DNA of 64,000 bases from Sipunculus nudus (Eukaryota; Annelida; Sipuncula; Golfingiida; Sipunculidae), in NCBI GenBank assembly GCA_026874595.1, contig CM049318.1, forward strand, positions 29,602,956 through 29,666,955, given 5' to 3'. A model generated the notes under the pieces. It was given only the letters and a program-made list of their open reading frames with translations. It searched no databases and had not been told where the DNA came from. This document shows positions 14,301 to 52,637 of the stretch, in pieces; position 1 is the stretch's first letter, and the number at the start of each line of letters is the position of its first letter. Position numbers and translations under genes: made by a program.

Positions 14301-14739
14301 CCTGTATATGGACATTTACCTAACCAGGTATTTCCATTTGTATCTGGCAAGATATCAGTAACTATCAGCTTCCTGAACCAGTTTTTTTATGCTAATTTTC
14401 AGATCCCAAACTTCGTCCTTGTAAATATTTCCCTCGTGATAACCACCATGAAGAGTTTGAGATAGAGAGGTTATTATTCCTGTGTAAATATCACATCGGA
14501 AATATTAACAAAATATTTTGAACAATATTCAATAAAGAATAAATAATAATGTCAGCTACTTTAACTGCGTAACCTGTTTTCTAAAACTTATATGATATAC
14601 TTTACTCATATATCCTATATATTTCTCAGACTGTAATATTGTACGTGGATCTACCAGTTATGCTTCTACTTATTGCAAATATCTTTGTAAAGCTAATTTC
14701 ACTAAGTAGTACTGTCAATTTTTTTATATTTTCTTCCAG
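11358..14739. other. Intergenic / presumed promoter region of ABCB copy B, no gene seen
   Basis: No exon or known repeat was recognised. Short open frames (for example 14178-14465 and 12522-12752) lack family motifs. Transcription of copy B must start here or in an unrecognised upstream leader exon, because the first coding exon begins after a splice acceptor. No convincing core promoter motif could be singled out. Confidence 0.4.
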
Positions 14740-14794
14740 AGAATTATCTGCATAACAAAGGTGTATAAATGTGAATGATATTGCCCAACTCACC
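14740..14794 (+). promoter_or_regulatory. 5' untranslated leader and start context of ABCB copy B
   Basis: A pyrimidine-rich acceptor ends at 14738-14739, so at least one non-coding leader exon probably lies upstream. The first ATG of the exon, at 14795, sits in CACCATGG, a full Kozak context, and is taken as the start. The upstream in-frame GTG at 14771 is not used as a eukaryotic start here. Confidence 0.6.
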
Positions 14795-40285
<25,491 letters not shown>

Positions 40286-40920
40286 AATTTAACTGGGGCA
40301 AAATATTATAAAGTAAAATATAAATACTTTTTGATTATGAACACATGTATATGTGAACAAAACTTTACGACACCTTGATAAGGCAACAATAACACAAATT
40401 GGAAGGCTTTTAATAAGCGCTTTAAAATATAATGTAATTGTGGTGGCATGTACTAAAGTTTCATAACATGACGTTTTAGAGGTTGATGAATTGCTTGGTC
40501 GTTGAAGACCCTGCATTAAGGCTTTAATGACTTTGTTTTATCATCCACTATTTACTTTCCATTATTCATTCAGGTATTATGCAATGGCATCAGGGTAATT
40601 AGTGTTAATGCCTCAACTAAGTCAGAACCTCATGTTGGTGATACAATACTACTTACTGTCCGATGTACTGGTAACCCTGAAGCTGGTGATCAACTCTCAA
40701 GACGTCAATTCTGTCAATGTTTTGAAAATATTTTAATTTTTAAAGTGAATGTCCATAGGAACTTGGGATTTTAAATTAAATATATTTTTTACCACAATGT
40801 GGAGTCTCAAATGAATATTGTGTTTGATCATCAAGTTTTTTAAGGAATGTTAATAATCAAATATATGTAAAGTCAAACATTGAAACATTGTACTACCATA
40901 TAAGCACACACATATTATAC

Positions 40921-40988
<68 letters not shown>

Positions 40989-41260
40989 TTGTTTCTCACA
41001 TTCAACAGCGATGCCGATAAAATAATAATACAATATTTGTCAAAATGAATCTCTGTGAGACTATAAGGTATACTTGGAAAGCAGGACGTTCTCCTGTTTT
41101 AAAGAATTTGCTATATCTGCATTATATATGTCTACTTTGCAGAGACAAATTTCTAAAATCTATGTAGTTCTTTATCTCACAGCCCAATATTCCCCTAACA
41201 GCCGAATATTGAATATGATACATTAGGGTTTTCATTCGACAGTGAACAATATGATAATTA
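40286..41260. other. 3' flank/UTR of ABCB copy B
   Basis: Counterpart of 7091-8060. No canonical AATAAA was seen close to the stop; ATTAAA occurs near 40775. A (TA)n tract occupies 40920-40987, absent at the same point after copy A. Confidence 0.55.
40920..40987. repeat. (TA)n microsatellite
   Basis: About 30 TA units in the 3' flank of copy B, with one C interruption at the left side. Confidence 0.95.
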
Positions 41261-44200
41261 TAAAATGCTAAGTTGTCTTCTCAAGTTATATATATAGCAG
41301 AGATCTAACACGGACTTTTGTAAAAAAGTCCTACATTTTTTTGTTTATTGCTGTTAATTATGCAGACGTATAATTGTTGAATCTAGGATCGTGAAGTTTT
41401 CACTCTGGTACATACATTTGGTACGCTTCATTAGGCATACCAGGTATTCAGACAATGTTGACACGCACATTATAAAGTTTGCACTGGTAAGTGGCTAAAA
41501 TTTTTCAGTTAAATATTTTTACGAGGAACGTGTAATTTATTCGAATAACTGAATATCTACTGCTACACCATTGCCTGAATCATTTCAAGAAAGTTTTTAA
41601 CTTATAGATGATACATAGAAAACTGCAAAACAGACGAACAAATTTACTATAAATTGGTCATTTTGACATACTTTCACATCTAATGCGTTAAAGAATATAA
41701 ACTATAGTTTCTAGAAAAGGAAACTGCTAAGATAATAAAACCATTCCTCTTACATCTATGAGGAAGAAAATAATAACAGGATAATTTACCTCGTTCATTC
41801 AACATCTACATGTCGTACTGCTACCTGTCTTTATGTTACGTTTATAAATATATGATATAAGCGTTTCAAAAATAAAAAAGATGGACGTCCTAGTGAGGAT
41901 TAGTCATTACTTGAAAATTAGTGAATTGTATTTTACTGTAGTATCTAATAGTTTAACGAGGAAATAAATGTTTGAATGAATTATATCATATAACTATCAC
42001 TTTTAATATACCGTTTAGTACAGGAAGAACAAATAAGTTCAGAGATATAACTAACATAATTTGCACAATGTTTAACAGCGACATAGCTTTCTATTATATA
42101 CTTTCACGAAATCAGACGATATTAAGCGCATTGACTTGTAGACTTGTTTCTTTTTTTATTTCACAACAATACGTGCACACTGCTATTTTTGTGACTCCTT
42201 TTCTTCTGCTTTCCACTTAGCAGGGTCCATTTTGGACATGTGTTGGCGTAATGGTTAATTTGGTAAACTTAGGACCTCAAGGGTTGTGGTTATGAGTCTG
42301 TTCTGACCGCCATCCGTTTTAAAGACTCCTGTCCAAAGTCTTACCCGTCAAGGTGTGCCCTGTCATCCCTGAAGTAAATGGTCATTTATAGCAAGCTAAG
42401 TGTAAGAAATAAACTTATAGCGCCCATTGTGTCTGTTTTTTTTTGTACTCTGCCTCCCCCCTCCCCCCGGTTGCTACAAGAGTGGAAGGCCCGAAAAGAC
42501 GAATAGGTAGGGAAATTGTAAAGTCTCATGAAACTGACATTATAAGCTTTGTCAAACAATAAACTCTACCTTTAACTTCAAAGGTAGATGCTATTATTTC
42601 CTAAATAGAGTTAATCGATCAAACAATAAAAGCTGTAGCTGGAATAGGTACTTTAAAATAGGTTATATACATACATTTTATCTGACTATAATTTTAGCAC
42701 TCTGAAACCTTATGAGAAGTACGATGGGAGCCGAATCCCAAGGACCTGGCTTTCAAGGACCTGTCAGTTTTAACCGGACAGATAAATTCTTGGCTCGAGT
42801 TCTACCTTATCTCAGGAACTAACATTTTAAAATTATTGTTAATCAGAAATCACGGTCGAACAAGATAAAAATGTATCTGTCCTTTTGGATTAGTAGATTT
42901 TGGAGCAGGGTTGGAGTATGCCGTAACTTCAATAGACTGCGAGATATCAAAGCTGTTATCGATGTGCATCTTCAAATGATATAGTTATTGGAAGTTTAGT
43001 ATTTTTGTAAAAAGAAGTAAAACAAAAAATGCTTAGTGCGATATCCGGTATATGACAGTCTCTGGTTTGAAAACACACGGTAAGGATGTCAGATTTGTAA
43101 TGTGTGAACTACTTTATGATTTCTTTCGAATCCCTTACACTTGCAGTGATAATACGGAACATAATCGGCAATACGCAATTGGTACAAACATTCTGCCAAA
43201 AAAAAAAATAAAGAATATTTTATCTTGATATATTTTGATATTTAGGAAGGACATTTTAAATTATTCCCCTGTTTTCTTATTTGAGAAATTAAATAATTAA
43301 CTCTTTGACTGGACTATTTCTATTTTCTGTTCCTATTGGCATAACTTATAGAAACATCTACGTCTAAATCCACCCATACTTTTCTCTACATAAACAATCA
43401 AACCATATACGTGACCAATAAAGTTTGAATGTTCTCCAAATTCATCTGATACAACATCTGATGTTATCTACGAACAAAAACGTAGTTAAGGAAAGTGCTT
43501 GCCGACTTATGAATATACTTTAGCTTAGATCCCTCTTTTACAAACAAAATTCATCATGAAAAAGATATATAGTGGTGGGCCCATGAAAAAGTCAAATGTG
43601 TTGCCAGAAAACTATTCTGAAGCACCATGTTTTATTGATCAAGTTTCGACCCCGAATTACAGTATGTTAGGTTATCTCATCAACTTTACACGTCACGAAT
43701 TAAGTTCATAGAACAACTGGAATGACATGGACTGTCACATGTTACTTACAAGATAAGATTTGAAAACATTTAATGCAAAGGTTTTTTAATCTTACCTTTA
43801 CCCACAATATTCACCTGCAGATGTTTGGTCTTCTGCACAACACTGTCTTTGGTTTTCTGAACAGAACTGGTCTTTTGTTCGTGATTTTTGTACATAGTGT
43901 ACGAAATATTAAAGTGATGTTCTTCCGTAATTATTTGCATCATTTGTATGAAGCTTATTGTGTTATTGCACATGTTAAATTCATTAAACAGCTAAATGAA
44001 CATAATAATTACCACACTCAACGTATATTTACAATGCAGCTTTATAAGTCTACATCTAATTGAACAAAATCTTCTGAAACATAAATTGTGTATAATCAAG
44101 CCGTATATGACCTATGTACCCGAACAAAATGCGAGGAAGTTAAAGTCATGTAAGTAACAAGTGGCTACGCTTTTAAGACAAAACATGCTGACTGCTCGAG

Positions 44201-45518
44201 GTATGTAATGGGTAGATATATCCACACACCATGCATTACCTTTAATTTTCGATTCAACAAATTTAACCAAACTATTATACACTCTTCACGCAACGGTTAT
44301 ATACTGTGGTCGCCCAAGTTCTCCATCGTTTTAGAACCCGAGCTCCACGATGGAAGTTATGCTTTTTGAAATTCGGCACAATTGGAAATAACTACAACTT
44401 TAACTAAAAAAGTATTACATTCGTCACGTAATATCATTGATAAAAAAATGCTTCCTCTACAGTTCCGAGAAAACCTAGCCCCTAAAATAATTAACATTTG
44501 GAACTGAATTAGGACAAAAAAAACTAGCTCTACCTGAGACCTTTAAAAACAATAAGGGTCCGAAAATATGCAATCGGCTAAATTTAAAAAAAAATAATAA
44601 AACAGGCAGAATTAGGTTGAAAGTGGCATCTGGAGAGAAGTTCAGTGATTCGTTTCCATGTCTTATTTTTTCAGCGATAGCTTTCCTTCTGGATTATCTA
44701 TAGCCCCTTGCATACAAAACCTGAAATCATGAAACCCTTTAATAAACTTTTATATGCATTGTATGGTTACCTTCATCCTGATTCAGTAGACAGTGCAACC
44801 AGCTTGTCTTGGGTCTGTCCTTTAAAATCTTCAGTTACACAGCACCAGCGTTTTAACAAAGTCCTCATATCAATCACCCTTTTTACACACATTACCTAGT
44901 GCCATGTGCGACTTTTTATGTCTACTCTACTAATGCTCTAAAACAAACTTTCCCATTCAAAGAAGAGATTGATTAGATGAGCTATAGACCGATTGATAAA
45001 AAACTCTCCGTAATATAAGATCCGTTTATTTAATACATGTACGGGTTTTTAAAAGCGGAATTGCCTTTAAATGTTATTGTCTTTTCTCTGCAGTATTCGA
45101 TTTTAGATCTATGCCAATCATATAACAAGATAAAATTGAACCCTAATCGTTTGTTTAAAAAAAAACCCTGCTCTGGCATCTGAATGCTGATTACATAAAA
45201 AAAACCCTCTGAATAATACGAGAAACGCACGCAAGCCATCCGATAGCCATTCATAGTATAATATTTACGGCTACAACCTGGAAGATTAACACTCCGTTAT
45301 TATGAAGAGCCCGCTTAAATGAATATAATCGGTTGACAAATAAGATATTCAATTAAACGGTACCGACTTATTTGTATATTTCTCTATGCTAAAAAGGAGC
45401 CGGTATTCAGGCCTCCAATCCGGTCCTGATATGAATATTCTTGTAAGAGCCAGTCTTAACAATTTGATATAATTATGTATAGTGTAGCTAGGCTTTAGTT
45501 CCTCTCAGTTTTGCACTG
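41261..45518. other. Intergenic, no gene seen
   Basis: AT-rich with short open frames only. The only structure I can name is a tRNA-like promoter sequence near 42244-42298 (see next entry). Confidence 0.45.
42236..42430 (+). mobile_element. tRNA-derived SINE-like sequence
   Basis: An A-box TGGCGTAATGG at 42244-42254 and a B-box-like GGTTATGAGTC at 42288-42298 give pol III spacing. The following TGTTCTGACCGCC resembles the sequence after the B-box in the SINE at 59021-59400 (CGTTCCGACTGCG). The ends are approximate. The imperfect B-box argues against a functional tRNA. Confidence 0.45.
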
Positions 45519-45795
45519 TGTCACGTGTAAGTTGTATGTCTAATGCAATTTCCTCTTTTAGTAGCGTCATCACTGGAACTTCTGCACTTTTCAGGTAAGT
45601 TAATATTTTTTAAGGATATTCATTTTTATCACTTTGTATTCTTATTGTATTCTGGTCACATTTTGAGTAGAAGTAAAATTCTCTGCATACTTTACTTTTG
45701 GTCTTTGAGTTTTGATTGGCCAGTTTTATGTCCAAGGTCTGTACGGTCTTAATTTCGTCTTGACAAAACTGTACGATCCCCAGGCTGTCGTGACA
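45519..45795 (+). repeat. Putative 5' LTR of the gypsy-like element
   Basis: The stretch is bounded by a 7-base inverse pair TGTCACG and CGTGACA and is directly followed by a primer-binding-site-like sequence. No second copy exists in the window, so the call rests on the borders alone. Confidence 0.4.
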
Positions 45796-48205
45796 TAAAT
45801 TTGGGGCTTGTCCAGTATATTTTGAACCAACGTTGCTGTTTTGTCATTTACTCTTATTCAAAACTTGACCAGAAACATTTCCTCTAAATTTGATCCAAAA
45901 TAATTTATTGAAAAGTTGTATCTGGATAGGAATGTCATATATAACACCAAATGACACACAAAAGAAACATTTAGAACAGGTAGCAGAATTCCTTAAAATT
46001 CCGTACCCTTCTTGCCGCAGAAATTAGGCAGGGTATATCAGAGTGTGTATTCGGCAAAGAAATTGAGGATCCAGAGGAAAAATTAGAATAATGTAAAATG
46101 GATTCCTCAACAAGTGAACTTAGAAAATTAGAGTTACAAATACAGTTAGAAAAAGAAAAGCTACAGTTAGAAAAATTAATAGAAAAAGAAAAGCTACAGT
46201 TAGATAAAGAAATGCTACATTTAGGAAAAGAAGAAATTGGAAAAAGAAACCGGTGCATGTGGTGGCGCAACTGGTGAAAAATCTTTTGGAGCCATGCCCA
46301 GCTTAAATTGGAAAGTTTCAATATTTATGGAAACTGAAGCTGATAAATATTTCTCATATTTTGAAAAGGGGGCCTCTATTAGTAAGTGGCCTAAAGACCA
46401 ATGGACCTTAGTTTTACAACAGGTGGTTCATAGGAAAGGCACGTCATGCCTCTGTTGCCTTATCTCTAGAAGAGTCAAAATTATGATATTGTCAAAAGTG
46501 CAGTCTTGAAGGCTTATGAGTTGGCCCCTGAGGCCTACAGACTAAAATTAAGACAAACCAGAATAGGCTGAAAACAAAACACATATTGAATTTGCAAGGG
46601 AAAGGATAATTTGTTTGATAGATGGTGTGTTTTCTTAGAAGTCCAAGGTAACTTTAATAGATTAAGACAAGTATTGTTAATTGAGGAGTTCAAAAGAATT
46701 TGCATAAATGTGTTCAAGTATGTCTTGAAGAGCATGGGTTGGAGTCTTTTATGAGACCACAAAAGCTGGCACACGAATGTACCTTAACTCATAGAGTGAT
46801 GCATAGAAATCTATCTTTCGAAAAAGCCAAAGGCTTGGTCGGCGTAAATATACTCCTTTTTCTCCAGGTCCCGCCACCGTAACAAAGTCTTCAACTTATC
46901 AACCCAAAAGTAAAAGTCAATCGGACTCTCCCATTCACTTAGATAGTGGGGAACGTAGGTCAGGACCTATTACTTGTTACTATTGTAAACAAGAGGGAAA
47001 TGTGATTGCCAACTGTGAGGTGTTAAAAACCAAAAAGGCCACATCCTTAGCTCTAACAGTGGCTGCTCCTCCACATTTAGTATGTGAATCCCCTCGCCAG
47101 GTCTTAACCATAAGGTTGAAGAAAGTCAGGATAGTTTTAAACTTTCATGATGGAAGGAGTCTCTTTGGGGACATCTGGGACAGCAAGAAAGATTAAGATC
47201 TTGCGTTACACAGGATCAACTCAATCATTAATACTAGCTTCGGCTTTCCCTTATGGAAAGGAGACGTATTCAGGTGTCGATGTGCCCCTTCGGGGTGTAG
47301 AGCTAGGTTACTTGTCAGTTCCTATACACAAAGTATATATTGATTGTCCGTTAGTGTCAGGTAAAGTGAAGGTGGGAGTGAGCGAGAGTTTGCCAATTAG
47401 TGGCATCTCATTTTTGTTTGGGAATGACTAGGCAGAAAATAAAGTCGTAGAAAAGCCACATGTAGTGAATAAGCCGAGTGCCGAAAGGAACGTAGAGTCA
47501 TTAGATCGGGAGTTAGAAGGCATTTTTTCCGGAGTGCGTTGTTACCTGAGCTTCGCTTAAAAAATCCTCCCAAAGTAAGGAGGCAGAGCAAGACATAGGC
47601 CTAGATGAGACCTTTGTAACTCATGAAGTTCAGTTTTATAGGCCACGAGAAGCGTGAGCCAGGTCCACAGGTCATAGTCGAGTCGCCCAAAAATTTAGCT
47701 CAGTCAGATAAGGATTCTGATTTTATAGTGTCTCTTGATGAGACATCTTGTGGTCACCTAGCAGAGTCACATAGTTCGGATGTTAGATCTTCTAGTGCTC
47801 ACCTTAGTGTGTCTAGAATGAAATTAGCTGAATTGCAAAAAAAGACTCGGAGATAAAAGCCTATTTTCTCAGTCCTATAGCATAGAGGAAGCAAAGAAAT
47901 ATCCTTCATGCTATCATGTAGATTCTGGATTATTGTTCAGAAAATAGACTCCTGATGGTACCTCTGAAAATGCTAACTCGAGAGTTTTCAATCAAATAGT
48001 TATAGCCGTTCCCTATCGTTCGGAAATTTCGAGTCTTGCTCATGATCGTCCAATGTAAGGAAATATAGGCATAAGAAAAACCAAAGATCGCATTTTGAAA
48101 CATTTCTTTTGGCCTAGTTGAAACAGGGTTGTGACTCAATGTTCTAGAAACTGAGATACCTGCCAAAAGGTCGGTAAAACCAAATCAGAGCATTCCTGTA
48201 GACCC

Positions 48206-48216
48206 CCCCCCCCCCC
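48206..48216. repeat. Poly-C tract
   Basis: Homopolymer C run inside the integrase remnant; a likely source of one of its frame breaks. Confidence 0.8.
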
Positions 48217-48900
48217 ACACCGAAACCTATTCCAATCACAGTTGAAGCGTTATCAAAATTTCTGATAGACTGTGAAGAGCCTGTGAGCCTAACTAGTTCA
48301 TGAAATGAATATATCCTAACCATTATGTGCATGAACACCCGTTTCCCAGAAGCTATACCTGTCAGGAATATTTTGGCAAAAACCATCGTAAAAGCCTTGG
48401 CTAAATTCTCTTCAATCTTGCTGGATTTCCTCTAAATTGTCCCAACAATTCCTAAAGGAATTGCATATTGATCATTGCATATCTTCTGCATATCATCCGG
48501 AAACACAGTGCCCTTGAACGCTTTCATCAAACAATGACATCATTGCACAAACATATTGCTTTGAGAATGAAAAAGATTTGGACGATAGATCTCCTTTTGT
48601 TTGTTTGCGGCCCTTAGCTGTGAACAGGGCTCCTCAGTATTTTCCCCATGCGATTTGGTGTTCGGATACTCTGTTAGGGGGCCTCTAAAATTACTAAAGG
48701 AAATGAGGGTCAAACCAATATTGAAATATGTATATTTCAGAGACAGGTTACACAAAGCAAATACCCTCGGTAGAAAACATCTGGAACAGGCTCAACAGAA
48801 AAGGAAATTTTGGCATGATAAGAAATCAGAGGCTAAAAGTTTCTCTCCAGGAGATAATTTCTTCCCATCCAAGGATATATGATCATATAGAGTATGGTCT

Positions 48901-50206
48901 GGAAAATTAATATGCAAAGTTTCATTCTTCTTTCATCTTTTGCACACATCTTCTCAATATGTAATTTAACCGCTGAACTAATGGGAATATTACTAAATTC
49001 CTGATAAAAAAACAGCTAATGAGTACCTGGAGAGGTTTGGAACCTCAAAAATTGAAAGCTCCAAAGAATACTTTTGCTAACTTCTATGCTTCTTTTATTT
49101 TTTGCACAGTTCCTCCAAATATGGGAGCTCTACCGCTGTACTGTGAAAGCCCCGACACGTGTGCACAGATCCATCATTCTTTCTACCACATCAGCAACAA
49201 CCGATGTCGATGATTGACACATGTGGCCATGTTATCTAAAAAAACACCAAAAAAATGTTTTCTTTTATCTCAGATTCTTGAGTTTTGATGTGAACACAGT
49301 AAACAGTTATTATGCGCAATCCAACTGACTGTGTGTGGATAAGACCTAGTACGTGGTGATACACATAGCAATAATATACATGATTGCTTATTTGTTCCCT
49401 GTCGTTTAACTCAAGAATATTGCAGTGATATCCCTTTCAAGCAACAGAGACGACAGATGTCTATTAAGACTTGCATCTTAATGTCTGAGGCCTCTATTTC
49501 AGGAACGACAGGACGTAATGTATTATATCTGAAATAAAAAGTTGGACGCAAAATCTTGGCATTAGTTGCTTCACATGAGAATTCATGTGATTTTGAATTA
49601 AGATGAATACGACCACTGATATACATTCTCCAGTAAAAAAAGGGTCAATTTACAAATTGCATGGATTACAGTGCGGATCGATAACATTTATACGAGGTGG
49701 CCTATATACATAAATTATAAAGCATACTTACATAAATGTGTGTCAAAAATTTAAATTCGTTAGAAAATACCTTTATCACATTCATGTCAGTTTACATTTG
49801 TTTCTTTCAAAAGTTTACAAACTGAAAGTTTCCTGATTAACCAATGATAAAATCCTATATTAACGGACGTTCAGTAAGAATGTAGATATTTTGAAAACGA
49901 CACTTTTCTTTCGACAAAAGCATGAATCATAATATTGGATTTGAATGAGTTATAGTTATATGATTTCCTAATAACTATATAAATATAATGTATCGTATAC
50001 AGTTAGTTTTACTTCATGTGCGACAGAACTGTTTCAGGAGTATAGCTGACTAGCCGGCTCACTCAGGTACTAACTGAACTGATCAGATATGCGGGTGAAG
50101 TTTGCAATAAAAGGTAGGATTAACCTGGGGTTATTAGGTTCGGTGAGGTTGTTGTTTGGGCCTAGATGGCTTTTATGTTGTGCTGGTTCCTTTGGGACTT
50201 GTGTGA
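48901..50206. other. Intergenic, no gene seen apart from the lectin fragment
   Basis: AT-rich. No further exon or known repeat was recognised between the gypsy remnant and the Penelope-like remnant. Confidence 0.4.
49138..49290 (+). pseudogene. Fragment of a C-type lectin 3' end
   Basis: The stretch encoding YCESP and the following untranslated sequence parallel 55278-55440, the end of the lectin gene downstream. Shared blocks include TGTGAAAGCCC, ATTCTTTCTACCACA/ATTTTCTACCACA, CGATGATTGACA/CGATGAATGACA and ATGTGG. The rest of the lectin domain is missing. It is a relic of a duplicated lectin gene, or a repeat shared by both loci. Confidence 0.5.
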
Positions 50207-50945
50207 TTACTTAACATTGCAAAGCAGGTGCTTGCCCTTGTGTTTACATGTGGAGGTAAGTTCGCTTCTATTGTTCAATGTACTTTTTTTCTGGTCTGCA
50301 TAAAATAAAATATATTTCCTTGTTGCATAGCTTACTTGTTTTTGTTGTGGTGGAGTAGGCTTTGCGTTTTGTGATAATTTTCCATTTGATTTTATCATTT
50401 TAAGGTCTATACATATTGGCTTGATGTGGTAGTAGTTCTGTATTTTTTGTTCTTAAAACTACTGATGTGTCTATAAAATCTTATTTTGAAGGTGTTCTCT
50501 GTCAGTCCAATGTATGTTTCCACGTAGTTATTATCTTGTCTGGTGACTGTGACTCGGTAAACTACGCTCTGTGCTAGACATCCTTCCTTGATCGGACATT
50601 CAATTTTATTTCTGATGTTGCAATTTGTGCTGGTAACTTTCGTTTTTTTTCTTTCTTTCTTTCAAACCTGAGGAGTCTTTGGTTGTGTGCTGATATTATC
50701 TGTTTCATGTTTGGCATGCAGCTGAAGCTGAGATTTTTTGTTGCTTCTGGTTCGGAGGAAAAAAACTTATCCTGGAGTTGTAGGATTTTGTTCCGGATAT
50801 TTGTTTTCACATTTGCTCTGTATTGTAGGTTGAACATTGCATATTGGCTTATGTTTGTGGCCTGGGCATGCAAGGATAAAACGCTCAGTTCTCTCCACTG
50901 TTGCCCTGCGTCCGATCCCCTGAGTGGCTGCAATATTGGGTTGTG
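50207..50945 (-). mobile_element. C-terminal remnant of a Penelope-like retroelement (GIY-YIG nuclease domain)
   Basis: On the minus strand, in order: a segment with SFSCMPNMKQII (about 50720-50685), then ECPIKEGCLAQSVVYRVTV, a YIGLT GIY-YIG-type core followed by FKIRFYRHISSF (about 50600-50440), then a C-terminal block NAKPTPPQQ... ending near 50207. The blocks lie in different frames, with a stop (TAG) where the family usually has Trp, so the element is dead. The CMPN, Cys-rich and GIY-YIG order is typical of Penelope-like element tails. The reverse transcriptase part is absent. Confidence 0.7.
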
Positions 50946-51447
50946 ATTGCCTTCCCAGGCCGGTGATTTTCGCCGGGTTCTCCGGTTTCCTCCATCCCTA
51001 CAGACTATCGAACGCCACCATCTGAGCCATGGAGAGTGTCGCGATAATTAAATACCATCTGTACAATTCATTTAAAATAAATTTGTTAATATATCTTTAT
51101 ATCTATATCAGAAGTAACAGAACTGCAAATATATTAACGTGTCCTGTGCATCCGGATGATTTGAACATTAAGAAAATAAGCTACAGTAACGCTCAAATCC
51201 GCCATGTCAGTGCCTTTACACTTTAGTGTGTATTGATCAACAGACTGTAACTGAATAAATATTGAGGAAGAAAAAAAGAAAAGAGACTTCTGTTAGACAA
51301 GGCCACCTGCCTCCACGTTTTATTTCGCCTGGAGAAATTTCAGCTTTATGTCCTAGTAAAAGATATGTGTTCTGACTAATTGAATCGAATATCTGTTTTG
51401 TTTTTTTATGGAACAAGGAAGTAGATTTAATGTTTGCCTAGACCTCT

Positions 51448-51530
51448 TTAATTTTGTTGGTGCATTACCTTATGGTGATTCAACAAAGTAATTTTGTTGT
51501 GTGTATTGCCTTATGGTGATTCACCAAAGT
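51448..51530. repeat. Tandem duplication, 41-base period
   Basis: CCTTATGGTGATTCA occurs at 51468 and again at 51509 with matching flanks (TAATTTTGTTG, AACAAAG/ACCAAAG). Confidence 0.8.
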
Positions 51531-51806
51531 AATTTTTTTGCGTGTCCTTCCTTAGGTTATCCTATTCAGTTAATTTTAGTGGGTGTCTTAACTTTGGCAT
51601 TTGTGAAACCTCTTGCCTGCTCTGAATTAATAAGAATTGTTCTGAATAAATATTTATTATTCTCGGAAAATGTTAATCATCTGTTTTCATTGATTCCACA
51701 TTAACGTTATTCATTCATTTTTTTCATGAAAGACAACATCAAATTCTTTGAATTTATGGCCCTTGATTTGGGATCTTGCTATCTTTTAATAAGCAACCAA
51801 AATTAT

Positions 51807-51976
51807 GACAGGTGGAGAATTCTTCAGGGCACATAAACATTTTAACAGATCTATTATGCCATATGGAGAAATCTACAGGCGAACATAAAAACTAAAACAC
51901 ATTGAGATATAGGACTAAATCCACTATGACGTGTGCAGTTATCTGCAGGCGAACATAAAAACTAAAACACATTGAG
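51807..51976. repeat. Tandem repeat, 70-base period, about 2.4 units
   Basis: Blocks starting ATCTACAGGCGAACATAAAA (51871) and ATCTGCAGGCGAACATAAAA (51941) are nearly identical over 36 bases. A weaker copy precedes them. Confidence 0.8.
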
Positions 51977-52145
51977 TAATTAGACCAAAATTTGAAAATT
52001 TTCTAATTGAGCTAGAGAGAATTATTTTCCAGATAGACATTTATAAACCAATCCCAATCAAAGTAGGCATGAGAGCAATCACTGACAAATGTTTGAATGA
52101 AATCGAATTATATTTAAGAAAGTTATCCCACGGAAACGATAACCT

Positions 52146-52200
52146 GACGGACGGACAGATAGACAGGCGGACAGACAGGCAGACAGAGGATCAGACAGCC
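52146..52200. repeat. GACA/GACG tetranucleotide-rich tract
   Basis: Degenerate GACGGACGGACAGATAGACAGG-type run, similar in kind to the CGGACGG tail at 35161 and the GGAAGG/GACGG tract at 62535. Confidence 0.8.
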
Positions 52201-52637
52201 AAACCCAAATCAATGTCCCCACTTCCGCGGAAGCAGGGGACAAAAAACAAGCAAAATATAACCGTGATTTACAATCTGAAAAAGTGAAATTATATTTACC
52301 ATGGTAACTGTACCACAAGCTCCGACAAGTGATCAATGAGTCGGTGCTATTTACCTATAGCGAGCATAAATGTGATTTTGACAGATTTTGTCTTTCACCT
52401 ATTATTTCAATGTTTAGCATAAAAGGTTTGTGACTGCAGGTCTGCGAAGTTAAATGATATAAAATACATGTAAACGATGTAACGCCAGCCTAATTGCAGT
52501 GCAGCTATAATTAATGGAAAGGCGCGATTTAATGGTGTTGTCAGTAGATAGGCTAGAAAATGTTTCATTGTTGGAAAGCGTTTCGTGTTGAGGCTTAGTC
52601 CCACTTCGATATCCACATATGCATATCGGCAGTTGAG

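Larger units (their letters stand above)
45519..48900 (+). mobile_element. Decayed Ty3/gypsy-like LTR retrotransposon, reverse transcriptase deleted
   Basis: A putative 5' LTR spans 45519-45795 (ends TGTCACG...CGTGACA, a TG...CA border), followed by TTGGGGCTTGTCCAG near 45801, a primer-binding-site-like sequence. A gag-like coding remnant follows from about 46098 (charged coiled-coil stretch, capsid-like region) with several frame breaks. A nucleocapsid knuckle at 46974-47016 has Cys-X2-Cys and the last Cys but Asn instead of His. A protease-like region at about 47140-47430 has Tyr in place of the active-site Asp (47207-47209). An integrase remnant at about 47930-48880 shows the His/Cys zinc region and C-terminal GPLKLLKE/KRKFWHDKK-type segments, interrupted by stops. 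Only about 500 bases separate protease and integrase, so RT/RNase H is missing. No 3' LTR was found. Confidence 0.75.
50946..52637. other. Repeat-rich intergenic stretch
   Basis: Contains a 41-base tandem duplication (about 51448-51530), a 70-base tandem repeat (about 51807-51976) and a GACA/GACG-rich tract (52146-52200). No gene was recognised. Confidence 0.5.

Noticed and set aside
14178-14465. 95-residue plus-strand frame before copy B
   Set aside because: No motif or splice evidence, and composition like the surrounding AT-rich DNA.
14771-14794. Upstream in-frame GTG as the start of copy B
   Set aside because: GTG starts are not usual in animal nuclear genes and the ATG at 14795 has a full Kozak context.
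50683-50946. Plus-strand 87-residue frame
   Set aside because: Shadow of the Penelope-like minus-strand coding remnant, which has recognisable motifs.
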